IMG/VR virus record: IMGVR_UViG_3300042879_000337 | Coordinates: 1-34,563 of that record | Reading direction: 5' to 3' (one strand) | DNA length: 34,563 bases | Origin: a virus | Shown here: positions 20,849 through 28,713 of the stretch, piece after piece | How the letters are laid out: the number at the start of each line of letters is the position of its first letter | Numbering within the stretch: position 1 is the stretch's first letter | The notes under the pieces: model-generated | What the model was told of the DNA's origin: nothing | Seen by the model: the letters and a program-made list of their open reading frames with translations, nothing else | Databases searched by the model: none | Made by a program: the position numbers and the translations under genes

Positions 20849-22843
20849 ATGGCTGAAGAATATAACAACCCTGAATATGAGGAACCTACAGAGGCTGATA
20901 AGGAATTAACAGCCTTTGTGGTCGATCACATTACACGCTGGCGTGACTGGCGTGACGCTAACTTCATGGATCTCTGGCTAGAGTATGAGCGTATCTTCCG
21001 AGGTATCTGGGATCCACAAGACAAGACTCGTGACTCTGAGCGTAGCAGGATCATCTCTCCTGCCACTCAGCAGGCCGTGGAGACTCGTCATGCTGAGATC
21101 ATGGAAGCTATCTTCGGTCAAGGTGAGTTCTTTGACATTGAAGACGATATTCGTGATGTCAACGGTAATAACATCGATGTTGAGTTTATCCGTGCTCAGT
21201 TGATGGAAGACTTCAAGAAAGACAAGATCAAGAAGTCTATTGACCAGATCGAACTGATGGCTGAGATCTACGGAACAGGTATCGGTGAGGTGATTGTCAA
21301 GAGTGAGATCGAGTACACACCCTCTACACAAGCCATTCCCGGTATTGCCAATGCTGCAGCTATCGGTGTGGAAGAAAAAGAGCGTATCGCAGTCAAGATC
21401 AAACCTGTCAATCCTAAGAACTTCCTGATTGATCCTAATGCTGACTCTATCGAGGATGCCTTGGGCGTGGCAATCGAGAAGTATGTGTCTTTACATAAGA
21501 TCGTTGAAGGCATTGAGCGAGGTATCTATCGCAAGGTAGACATCGGTAGCACCTACGAGAGTCAGGACTTGGAACCTACACAGGATCTCAAGACCTACCA
21601 AGACGATAAGGTTAAGCTCGTAACCTACTACGGTTTGGTTCCGAAAGAGTATTTAGAGGGTAATGACGAAGAAGAATACGAAGAACTGTTCCCTGAAGGC
21701 TCTGAGGCTGATGAATATTGTAATCTTGTAGAGGCTATCATCGTTATCGCTAACGATTCTGTCCTGTTAAAGGCTGAAGAGAACCCCTACATGATGAAGG
21801 ATCGTCCTGTGATTGCCTATCAGGATGACACTGTGCCGGGAAGATTCTTCGGAAGAGGTACAGTTGAGAAGGCTTACAATATGCAAAAGGCCATTGATGC
21901 ACAGTTACGTGCTCATTTGGACTCTTTAGCCCTTACAACTTCTCCGATGATCGCTATGGACGCTACGAGACTGCCTCGTGGTGCTAAGTTTGAGATCAAA
22001 CCCGGAAAGGCTATCCTTACAAACGGCTCTCCCAGTGAGATTTTATATCCGTTTAAGTTCGGTCAGACAGACGGAAACGCTGCTGCAACGGCTCAGAACT
22101 TCGAAAGGATGCTTTTGCAGGCTACAGGCACTGTAGACAGCGCAGGAATGCCCTCCAATATCCCTCGGGATGCTGGCGCAGGTGGTATGTCGATGGCTAT
22201 GGCGGGAATTATCAAGAAGTACAAGCGTACCTTGACCAATTTCCAAGAAGATTTTATGATTCCTTTCATCAAGAAGGCTTCTTATCGCTATATGCAGTTT
22301 GATCCTGAGCGTTATCCTACCGTGGATATGGATTTTATTCCCACTGCTACGCTTGGTATCCTTGCTCGTGAGTTTGAACAGCAGCAACTTATCGGTTTAC
22401 TGCAGACTTTAGGGCCGAATACGCCTGTCTTGCCTCTGATTCTCAAGGGAATCCTACAAAACAGCTCCTTGAGCAATCGGGCAGAGCTTATTCAGACCTT
22501 GGAGCAGATGTCTCAGCCCAATCCTGATGCTCAGCAGGCTGCACAACAGCAACAGCAGGCTCAGATGGCTATGGTTGAGGCCCAGCTGCAGGAAATGCAG
22601 GCTAAGGCTCAGCGTGAACAGGCTGAAGCTGCTAAGGCAATGGCTGAGGCACAAGCTACTCCGCAACTTACACAAGCTAAGTTGATTTCTGCTCTGACAA
22701 ACAACCTCAACGAGGACAATGAGTCGGCAGACTTCGAAAGAAGGGTCAAACTAGCTGAGTTAGCTCTAAAACAAGAAGACATTCAGAGCAATGAGCGTAT
22801 TGCAGCACTACAAACTATGTCTAAACAAGCAAAAAGGGCTTGA
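20849..22843 (+). CDS. Portal (head-tail connector) protein
   Basis: 664 aa from the ATG at 20849 (MAEEYNNPEYEEPTEADKEL), two bases after the upstream stop; two GTGs at 20840-20845 lie within the previous gene. An acidic N-terminus leads into SRIISPATQQAVETRHAEIM and a long central domain with FGRGTVEKAYNMQKAIDAQL, typical of P22-like podoviral portals. The C-terminal ~110 residues are Gln/Ala-rich coiled coil (about 555-625). It forms the dodecameric ring through which DNA passes. The stop codon TGA overlaps the -35 box of the next promoter. Confidence 0.9.
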   Translation: MAEEYNNPEYEEPTEADKELTAFVVDHITRWRDWRDANFMDLWLEYERIFRGIWDPQDKTRDSERSRIISPATQQAVETRHAEIMEAIFGQGEFFDIEDDIRDVNGNNIDVEFIRAQLMEDFKKDKIKKSIDQIELMAEIYGTGIGEVIVKSEIEYTPSTQAIPGIANAAAIGVEEKERIAVKIKPVNPKNFLIDPNADSIEDALGVAIEKYVSLHKIVEGIERGIYRKVDIGSTYESQDLEPTQDLKTYQDDKVKLVTYYGLVPKEYLEGNDEEEYEELFPEGSEADEYCNLVEAIIVIANDSVLLKAEENPYMMKDRPVIAYQDDTVPGRFFGRGTVEKAYNMQKAIDAQLRAHLDSLALTTSPMIAMDATRLPRGAKFEIKPGKAILTNGSPSEILYPFKFGQTDGNAAATAQNFERMLLQATGTVDSAGMPSNIPRDAGAGGMSMAMAGIIKKYKRTLTNFQEDFMIPFIKKASYRYMQFDPERYPTVDMDFIPTATLGILAREFEQQQLIGLLQTLGPNTPVLPLILKGILQNSSLSNRAELIQTLEQMSQPNPDAQQAAQQQQQAQMAMVEAQLQEMQAKAQREQAEAAKAMAEAQATPQLTQAKLISALTNNLNEDNESADFERRVKLAELALKQEDIQSNERIAALQTMSKQAKRA

Positions 22844-22868
22844 CTTTTAGATAAAATTGTGGTATAAT
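22840..22868 (+). promoter_or_regulatory. Second late promoter, near-copy of the one at 18390
   Basis: TTGACT (22840-22845), 17-bp spacer, TATAAT (22863-22868). The -35 box contains the TGA stop of the portal gene. Shares GCTTGACTTTTA at its left end and TGGTATAAT at its right end with the late promoter at 18390. It should boost expression of scaffold and capsid relative to terminase and portal. Confidence 0.85.
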
Positions 22869-22903
22869 GTATATGTGTTTAACAACAATGAGGTTCTCCA
22901 ACA

Positions 22904-23146
22904 ATGGAACAAAACCTTCAAAAGTATTATGAGTCCTCCTTTGAGATGATGGCCTCCCAAGGCTGGAAGTTTCTACTGGAGGACTTTGACAAGTTAAAAG
23001 CAAGTATTAACGATGTAACATTGATTACGGACACACAAGATTTATTTTTCCGTAAGGGTCAGCTTGACATCTTAGACTTGATTTTAAAGCGCAAGGAGAT
23101 GTGCGAAAAGGTGTGGGAGGAGTTAAGCAATGAAACGATTGTTTGA
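22904..23146 (+). CDS. 80-aa protein of unknown function (head region)
   Basis: First gene after the second late promoter. Helical and charged (MEQNLQKYYESSFEMMASQG then FRKGQLDILDLILKRKEMCE). Small proteins of this kind often sit between portal and scaffold genes in podovirus-like phages, but I recognise no function. It overlaps the next gene by 17 nt. Confidence 0.7.
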   Translation: MEQNLQKYYESSFEMMASQGWKFLLEDFDKLKASINDVTLITDTQDLFFRKGQLDILDLILKRKEMCEKVWEELSNETIV

Positions 23147-23363
23147 ATTCCTCTGTACCGATGGACACTACTCTGAGCGTCTGGTTGACGATAGCATCAG
23201 GACTATTGAGTGTCCTACTTGTGGTAAGGATGCTACTCGTTTAGTTTCTTCCCCGCAGATCAAACTAGAAGGCATTACCGGAGCTTTTCCGGGGGCTTAC
23301 GATAGGTGGGAAAGAGTCCGGGCTGAAAAGCTCAAAGAAGAACAGAAACGCAATGCCCTCTGA
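23130..23363 (+). CDS. FmdB-type zinc-ribbon protein
   Basis: 77 aa. Zinc ligands are likely C9 and H13 (LCTDGHY) with C28 and C31 (CPTCG); one Cys of the usual FmdB pair is replaced, leaving a C/H-type site. The downstream block ITGAFPGAYDRWERVRAEKL is shared with many phage-encoded FmdB-like proteins. Its role is unknown; it may be a DNA-binding or assembly cofactor. It overlaps the previous gene. Confidence 0.8.
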   Translation: MKRLFEFLCTDGHYSERLVDDSIRTIECPTCGKDATRLVSSPQIKLEGITGAFPGAYDRWERVRAEKLKEEQKRNAL

Positions 23364-23395
23364 GGCACGTATCTGAATACATTTATAAATCTGCA

Positions 23396-23444
23396 ACGTA
23401 GTGAGAACTTCTCGCTTCGCTGCGATAATCCTGTAATCCTACGT
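23396..23444 (+). other. Structured intergenic element before scaffold gene
   Basis: ACGTAG (23396-23401) and CTACGT (23439-23444) bracket a palindrome GAGAA-C-TTCTC (23403-23413) and a CGCTTCGCTGCG stretch. The whole can fold as a compact RNA or bind a protein. No promoter of good quality found here. Confidence 0.4.
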
Positions 23445-23463
23445 GGACAGGGAAAGGTTAGGT

Positions 23464-24249
23464 ATGGCTTTAATTGATAACGAAGAACTGGATCAGCAAA
23501 GCGAATTAGAAGCTGAGGAGTCTAAACAACAAGAGCAACAGACTGCTGCTCAAGAACAAGCTAAAGTAGAAGTTCCCGAGAAGTACAGGGGTAAAAACTT
23601 TGAAGATATTGTTCGGATGCATCAAGAGGCTGAAAAGCTGATTGGTCGTCAGGCACAGGAAGTTGGAGAGGTTAGACGCTTAGCCGATGAGTTACTGAAA
23701 CAGCAACTCTCTAGTAAGAGATCTGAAGCACCTGCACAACAAATAGAAACACAAGAGATTGACTTCTTCGAAGATCCGAAGACAGCCGTTCAAAAGGCGG
23801 TAGCAACTCACCCTGATGTGTTAGCGGCTAAACAAGCTGCTGCACAGTTTAAAGCGTTACAAACTCAGCAACAGTTGGCTGCTAAGCATCCCGACTTTAA
23901 AGAGATTTTAACGGATGGTGAGTTTATCGAATGGGTAAAAGCCTCTCCTTTGCGACTAAATATGTTCGCAATGGCTGATGCTCAGTACGATTTCATGGCT
24001 GCTGATGAACTGTTTTCTACGTTCAAACAGATCCGTACAGCTAAGACACAGCAGACTCAGGACACTGGTAAACAGGTCTTGAAACAAAACATGAAAGCTG
24101 CTGCTGTTGATGTTGGAGGAACTGGAGAGTCTTCTAAGAAAGTTTATCGCCGTGCCGACCTTATCCGGCTACGCATGAACGATCCTGACCGTTATATGGC
24201 TATGCAAGATGACATCATGGCTGCATATGCTGAGGGAAGGGTCAAATAA
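23464..24249 (+). CDS. Capsid scaffolding protein
   Basis: 261 aa from the ATG at 23464 (MALIDNEELDQQSELEAEES), which has AAAGG upstream; an in-frame ATG at 23443 is in poor context. Very acidic and Gln-rich N-terminus, a central helical part (KYRGKNFEDIVRMHQEAEKL), a polar middle and a basic C-terminal end (YRRADLIRLRMNDPDRYMAM), which is the usual charge layout of scaffolds that bind coat protein with a C-terminal basic helix. Located immediately upstream of the major capsid gene. Confidence 0.85.
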   Translation: MALIDNEELDQQSELEAEESKQQEQQTAAQEQAKVEVPEKYRGKNFEDIVRMHQEAEKLIGRQAQEVGEVRRLADELLKQQLSSKRSEAPAQQIETQEIDFFEDPKTAVQKAVATHPDVLAAKQAAAQFKALQTQQQLAAKHPDFKEILTDGEFIEWVKASPLRLNMFAMADAQYDFMAADELFSTFKQIRTAKTQQTQDTGKQVLKQNMKAAAVDVGGTGESSKKVYRRADLIRLRMNDPDRYMAMQDDIMAAYAEGRVK

Positions 24250-24275
24250 CTTAATCACAAACAGGAGATTTACAA

Positions 24276-25199
24276 ATGCCTTTAGGTACTAATAACGTCA
24301 CCGTGACGACCGCAGCAACCTTCATTCCTGAAGTATGGAGTGATGAAATTGTTGCCGCTTACAAGAAGAACCTTGTTGCCGCTAACCTCATCAAGAAGAT
24401 GAACTTCAAGGGCAAGAAGGGTGACACCGTTCACATTCCCGCCCCGACCCGTGGTGATGCCTCTGCCAAGGCTGCTAACGCTCAGGTTACCCTGATCGCT
24501 GCAACCGAAGGTGAGAAGACCGTTGCCATCGACCAGCACTGGGAATATTCCCGTCTGATCGAAGACATCGTGGAAGCTCAGGCTCTGGCCTCGCTGCGTC
24601 AGTTCTACACTGATGACGCTGGCTACGCTCTGGCTCGTAAAGTGGACAGCACCCTGATTCAACTGGGCCGCAAGGTTCAGGGTGGTTCGGGTACTAACGC
24701 TTACAGCGGTGCTTTCTCTGGTGCTGACGGTACTACCGCTTATGTGGCTGCTACCAACACCGGCTCTGGCGCTCTGGCTGATTCCGCTATTCGCCGTTCT
24801 ATCCAGCGTCTTGACGATCAGGACGTTCCGATGGATGGTCGTTTCCTCATCGTGCCCCCGAGCACTCGTAACACCCTGATGGGTATCAACCGCTTCACCG
24901 AGCAAGCCTTCGTTGGTGAGTCCGGCAATGCCAACACGATCCGTAACGGTGAGATTGGCAACGTGTACGGCGTTCCCGTGTTCGTGTCCACCAATGCTGA
25001 CACGACCTCTGGCTCTACCGCTACCCGTGTCTGCCTGATGGGTCACAAGGACTTCGCAGTGCTGGTTGAGCAGATGGGCGTTCGCACCCAGACTCAGTAC
25101 AAGCAAGAATACCTCGGTACTCTGTTTACTGCTGACGTTCTGTTCGGCTGTGATGAGCTGCGTGACGGTGCTGCCGTTGCTCTGGCTGTTCCGGCCTAA
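24276..25199 (+). CDS. Major capsid protein (HK97-fold, podoviral type)
   Basis: 307 aa. AGGAG precedes the ATG. N-arm region TTAATFIPEVWSDEIVAAYK, then FKGKKGDTVHIPAPTRGDAS and VAIDQHWEYSRLIEDIVEAQ, A-domain GRFLIVPPSTRNTL and C-terminal DELRDGAAVALAV are typical of coat proteins of small podovirus-like phages. Position after a scaffold gene fits. Codon usage differs sharply from neighbours: Leu is mostly CTG, Gly GGT/GGC, Thr ACC, with a visibly higher GC, consistent with selection for high expression. Followed by a strong hairpin terminator. Confidence 0.92.
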   Translation: MPLGTNNVTVTTAATFIPEVWSDEIVAAYKKNLVAANLIKKMNFKGKKGDTVHIPAPTRGDASAKAANAQVTLIAATEGEKTVAIDQHWEYSRLIEDIVEAQALASLRQFYTDDAGYALARKVDSTLIQLGRKVQGGSGTNAYSGAFSGADGTTAYVAATNTGSGALADSAIRRSIQRLDDQDVPMDGRFLIVPPSTRNTLMGINRFTEQAFVGESGNANTIRNGEIGNVYGVPVFVSTNADTTSGSTATRVCLMGHKDFAVLVEQMGVRTQTQYKQEYLGTLFTADVLFGCDELRDGAAVALAVPA

Positions 25200-25231
25200 T
25201 AGTAGTGTTATCTAACAGTAGATAAATAGTC

Positions 25232-25259
25232 GCCCCTTCGGAGTTACCTCTGAGGGGGC
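25232..25259 (+). terminator. Hairpin terminator after the major capsid gene
   Basis: GCCCCTTCGGAG (25232-25243) pairs with CTCTGAGGGGGC (25248-25259), 12 base pairs including two G-U, with a TTAC loop. The following bases TTCTATGT are only moderately T-rich, so it likely attenuates rather than fully stops transcription into the tail genes, keeping coat mRNA abundant. Confidence 0.75.
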
Positions 25260-25291
25260 TTCTATGTATCTACTCAACAAGGAGAGAATAG

Positions 25292-25477
25292 ATGGGTATT
25301 AAGTTTAAATGTGTTCAGTCCGGTAATGTCTATGAGTTTCACTTAGAGCATGACATCAAGACCATGAGGACACACCCTGAGTATGTGGAAGTTACCGAGC
25401 AACAAGACAAGCCCAAGACTGAAGAAGTTGTTAAACGTGTCGGTAGACCTCCCAAATCGTTATTATCTGAGGAATAA
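25292..25477 (+). CDS. 61-aa protein with C-terminal AT-hook-like motif
   Basis: AAGGAG precedes the ATG. The N-terminus (MGIKFKCVQSGNVYEFHLEH) looks beta-rich; the C-terminus has VGRPPKSLL, the same core as the first AT-hook in the small terminase. Proteins of this type follow capsid genes in other phages. Function unknown; may be a minor head or DNA-contacting protein. Confidence 0.75.
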   Translation: MGIKFKCVQSGNVYEFHLEHDIKTMRTHPEYVEVTEQQDKPKTEEVVKRVGRPPKSLLSEE

Positions 25478-25480
25478 ACA

Positions 25481-25810
25481 ATGCGTGAACTATCAGTAGG
25501 CAATAACTTAACAGCTAATGTAAAGACTACCGTTTATACAGTGCCTACTGGCTATTACGCAAAGTGGAGTCTGTTATTCGTGGTAAACCACACAGGTAAC
25601 AACAAGTATATTGATGCTCTGTGGTACGACAAGAGTGCCAACACGGAGATCAGGGTTTTAGATAATTATACGTTAAGCCCTAGTCAATATATTCGCTTTG
25701 ACGGTTCTGCGTTTGTGGTTCTTGAAGAAGGCGATGAAATTAGACTTCAATCGGAAACAGGCTCTGATATGAGTGCTATCAATACAATCGAACTTGTGCG
25801 TAAAGGATAA
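25481..25810 (+). CDS. Small beta-rich virion protein candidate
   Basis: 109 aa, start 4 nt after the upstream stop. Alternating hydrophobic pattern (TVYTVPTGYYAKWSLLFVVN; YIRFDGSAFVVLEEGDEIRL) suggests a beta-sandwich. Location between capsid and fibre genes suggests a capsid decoration or tail-associated protein. No recognised family. Confidence 0.7.
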   Translation: MRELSVGNNLTANVKTTVYTVPTGYYAKWSLLFVVNHTGNNKYIDALWYDKSANTEIRVLDNYTLSPSQYIRFDGSAFVVLEEGDEIRLQSETGSDMSAINTIELVRKG

Positions 25811-25812
25811 TC

Positions 25813-27810
25813 ATGGCTTCTCAAGCAATCATTGATGCATTAACAAAACAGATTCTTGCTCAAGGCACTAAAGGATGGTCTGGTGAGGGTTTTGGTTCTG
25901 CCGAGGCCAATGCTAGAGACATGGCAAGGATTCTTGCAGAGGCAGGAATTACCGACATCAAGCAGTTTGGTATCAAGACCGTCAAGGTTCCAGCATCGGA
26001 GCAGGTAGTCCTAGATGAAGGCGGTCAAGTTTCTGGTATCATTCCTATTCCAGAGACTACCAAACAGGTTTATGTTAACAAGTCTACAGGTGCTGAGATC
26101 ATGCCTAACTACGCCAGAGCAGGCGGTAACATCTGGTCTGGGACTTACTCAGGTCAAGGCTCTACAGGTTATGGTGTAAGATTCGATGCTCAAGGCAATC
26201 CTCAGTTTTATACAGAATACGGAGGCACAACAAGCGATTGGGTTCCTTTCCGTGAGGGTTTCGTAAAACCTGCTGCTTTGATGGCTGGTTTAGCTTTTGG
26301 AGCCAATGCACTCGGTCTTACCGGGGCTGGAGCAGGCGCTGCCGGAGCAGCCGGGACTGTAGGAGCTGATTTAGCGTTTGCAGCTGCAGATGCTGCACAG
26401 TTAGCAGCTCAAGGTCTATCTCAATCTCAAATTGCTCAGGTATTGGCTTCTACTGGTTTAGATTCTTTTATCGCTGCAGATATGGCTGGATTAGCTGCTC
26501 AGGGGTTGAGTGCAAACCAAATTGCTTCTACTTTAGGGTTTACAGATGTAGGAAGCACTGGCTTATTTGGTAATTTAGGTGCTACTCAAACTGTTGCTCA
26601 AGGGATTACAGACACGGGAGGAACAGTAACTCCTTCTGCTACCGGAACCACAACTACAACAACTCCAACAGGGACGACAGGAACTACTGGGACTACTGGA
26701 ACAACAGGATTATTATCTGGTTTAACTCCTTCTCAGATCTCTAGTCTTCTTCAGGCTGGTTTAGGCTTAGTCGGAGCAGGCGCTGCAGGCTCAGCTATTG
26801 GAGGGGGTGGTGGAGGAGGCGCAGGAACTGTTGGTGCATTACCGACTCAGGCTCCTCCGGGTTATGACCAGAATTACTTTGATGCCTTGAATGCCTACTA
26901 TGGTGCATACTTACCGGGACAGCAAGCTAATACGTCTATGCTCTCTTCTTGGTATAACCAGCAACCCTACAATGTAAGTCAGTTCCAGATGCCTGTTATG
27001 GCCTCTCAAGCTGCTCAGCAAAATCTTCAACAAACAGGTGGTGGTGATATGGGTTTCTTCAGTAATTTATTTGGTTCTTTGTTTAATGATTATCTTAAAC
27101 CTAACCGAGTGATTCCGGGTGCACCTGCTCCGGTTGCTCCCCCTACAGTTCCTTCCGTACCTCTGACTGGTGGGCCGGGGAAAGCTCCTTCGATGCCTGA
27201 GCCGATTGTCCCTGTTGCTCCTCCGACTCCGGGAACACAGCCTTCTGCTGCACCTTCGCCTTTCGTGGCTGGAGGTGGTATGGAACTAGCAGGATATGGT
27301 GGTTTCGCATCCAAAGAAGAGTATGACCGTGCCGCTGCAGAGACTGCCGCTAACAAGGCAAAACTGCTCTCAGATTTGCAAGCTTATCAGGTGACAGGGG
27401 CTTCTGGTTACGGTGATCTTTATAACCAAGCTGTGGCAGATCCTTCTTTGCTCCGTAAGTTTGCCGGTGAAACGGATGAAGATGCTCTCTTACGTTTGAA
27501 ATATAACGTCATGGATGCTGAGCAGCGTATGGCTCGTAGACAAGATTTACAAAACCAGATGGCTAATACCGGACAAACAATGATTGTTTCCGGCACTCAG
27601 TATGGTACTATGGAATCTGATCCTTACGGCAGTGTTGGTTTAGGTGGAGCTATCGACTACAAGAACGCTTTACCCGGACTCTTCCAAGAAATCTACGGTA
27701 GGGCAGGTACTCCTCAAGAGATAGCCAATGTTCAGGGTATGCCTTTGGATCAAGTTAGGAATGTGTTACAGACTTCGCTTGCTAACTGGAAAGCATCACA
27801 AAATCGTTAA
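25813..27810 (+). CDS. Large low-complexity virion protein candidate
   Basis: 665 aa. N-terminal ~150 residues are globular (EGFGSAEANARDMARILAEA; VYVNKSTGAEIMPNYARAGG). Then two internal repeats in about 190-250 (DAAQLAAQGLSQSQIAQVLA and DMAGLAAQGLSANQIASTLG), a Thr-Gly repeat tract near 275-298 (TTGTTGTTGTTG), a Gly run near 329-335, a Pro-rich linker near 430-490, and a charged C-terminal helical domain. No enzymatic motif. Position suggests a virion structural protein; the linkers suggest several globular parts joined by flexible tethers. Confidence 0.7.
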   Translation: MASQAIIDALTKQILAQGTKGWSGEGFGSAEANARDMARILAEAGITDIKQFGIKTVKVPASEQVVLDEGGQVSGIIPIPETTKQVYVNKSTGAEIMPNYARAGGNIWSGTYSGQGSTGYGVRFDAQGNPQFYTEYGGTTSDWVPFREGFVKPAALMAGLAFGANALGLTGAGAGAAGAAGTVGADLAFAAADAAQLAAQGLSQSQIAQVLASTGLDSFIAADMAGLAAQGLSANQIASTLGFTDVGSTGLFGNLGATQTVAQGITDTGGTVTPSATGTTTTTTPTGTTGTTGTTGTTGLLSGLTPSQISSLLQAGLGLVGAGAAGSAIGGGGGGGAGTVGALPTQAPPGYDQNYFDALNAYYGAYLPGQQANTSMLSSWYNQQPYNVSQFQMPVMASQAAQQNLQQTGGGDMGFFSNLFGSLFNDYLKPNRVIPGAPAPVAPPTVPSVPLTGGPGKAPSMPEPIVPVAPPTPGTQPSAAPSPFVAGGGMELAGYGGFASKEEYDRAAAETAANKAKLLSDLQAYQVTGASGYGDLYNQAVADPSLLRKFAGETDEDALLRLKYNVMDAEQRMARRQDLQNQMANTGQTMIVSGTQYGTMESDPYGSVGLGGAIDYKNALPGLFQEIYGRAGTPQEIANVQGMPLDQVRNVLQTSLANWKASQNR

Positions 27811-27823
27811 CAAGGAGATTTGA

Positions 27824-28711
27824 ATGTCTATCTACCGTGGGCCGGGAGGTGCGGGAGATGCCACAAACGATGCAGCAAGCCAAGCCGTTCTAGCAACTCT
27901 AAAGGCTGCTGAGGCTGCTGCTTCAGCTACTTCAGCAGCTACCAGTGCATCCAATGCTTCTACTTCGGCATCTAATGCTTCATCGAGTGCCTCCGCAGCA
28001 TCGGCAAGTGCTTCGGCAGCATCATCTAGTGCATCTGCAGCGTCCTCTAGTGCCTCTGGTGCTTCCTCTAGCGCATCATCGGCATCCTCTAGTGCCTCTG
28101 CAGCTGCTTCTAGTGCCTCCAGCGCAAATTCTGCTAAAGTAAGTGCAGAGGCTGCAAGGGATGCCACTCTTAACTTTGGTAATGCTCTGCAGGTAGCGGC
28201 CTCTACGCTCAGCCCCGGCGCATCGGCTACTGTAGCTTATAATTCAGGAACTACAACCATCTCTTTCGGTATTCCGACTGGAGCTACCGGAGCAACAGGA
28301 GCTACGGGGGCCACTGGAGCCACAGGCGCTACAGGTCCTCAAGGACCCAAAGGCGATACAGGGGATATCGGCCCTACTGGTGCTACAGGCGCTACAGGTG
28401 CTCAAGGCCCTCAAGGGATTCAAGGACCTAAGGGAGATACAGGAGACACAGGTCCTACCGGAGCCACGGGTGCTACCGGAGCTACAGGTCCTCAAGGTCC
28501 TAAGGGCGACACCGGAGATACTGGCCCACAAGGGCCTCAAGGTATACAAGGTCCTACCGGAGCTACAGGGGCAACTGGTGCTACAGGAGCCACTGGAGCC
28601 ACAGGCCCCGGAGTAGCGATAGGAGGTGCTTCAGGTACTTTCCTGATTAAGAATTCAGCAACAGATTATGACACTTCATGGACTTCCACGATTGACGGAG
28701 GCACTTATTAA
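27824..28711 (+). CDS. Collagen-like phage fibre protein
   Basis: 295 aa. N-terminal [20 protein letters not shown] is a typical phage fibre attachment segment; residues ~30-105 are an almost pure Ser/Ala repeat likely to form a coiled coil; ~105-150 a short globular linker; from ~153 about 36 uninterrupted Gly-X-Y triplets ([15 protein letters not shown]) form a collagen triple helix. It ends in TIDGGTY. Trimeric virion fibre or fibre adaptor. At DNA level the triplet tract is strongly repetitive and prone to length change. Confidence 0.88.
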   Translation: MSIYRGPGGAGDATNDAASQAVLATLKAAEAAASATSAATSASNASTSASNASSSASAASASASAASSSASAASSSASGASSSASSASSSASAAASSASSANSAKVSAEAARDATLNFGNALQVAASTLSPGASATVAYNSGTTTISFGIPTGATGATGATGATGATGATGPQGPKGDTGDIGPTGATGATGAQGPQGIQGPKGDTGDTGPTGATGATGATGPQGPKGDTGDTGPQGPQGIQGPTGATGATGATGATGATGPGVAIGGASGTFLIKNSATDYDTSWTSTIDGGTY

Positions 28712-28713
28712 TC

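Noticed and set aside
22454-22675. Open frame antisense to the portal C-terminus
   Set aside because: Leu/Ser-rich reverse reading of the Gln/Ala coiled-coil coding sequence.
24282-25106. 274-codon open frame antisense to the capsid gene
   Set aside because: Created by the strong codon bias of the capsid gene; no ribosome site and low-complexity composition.
27832-28167. Ala/Glu/Asp-rich open frame antisense to the collagen-like fibre
   Set aside because: Reverse reading of the Ser/Ala repeat; no independent signals.
28286-28610. CRISPR-like regularly repeated DNA
   Set aside because: Repeats encode in-frame Gly-X-Y triplets with no spacer pattern; it is collagen-like coding sequence.
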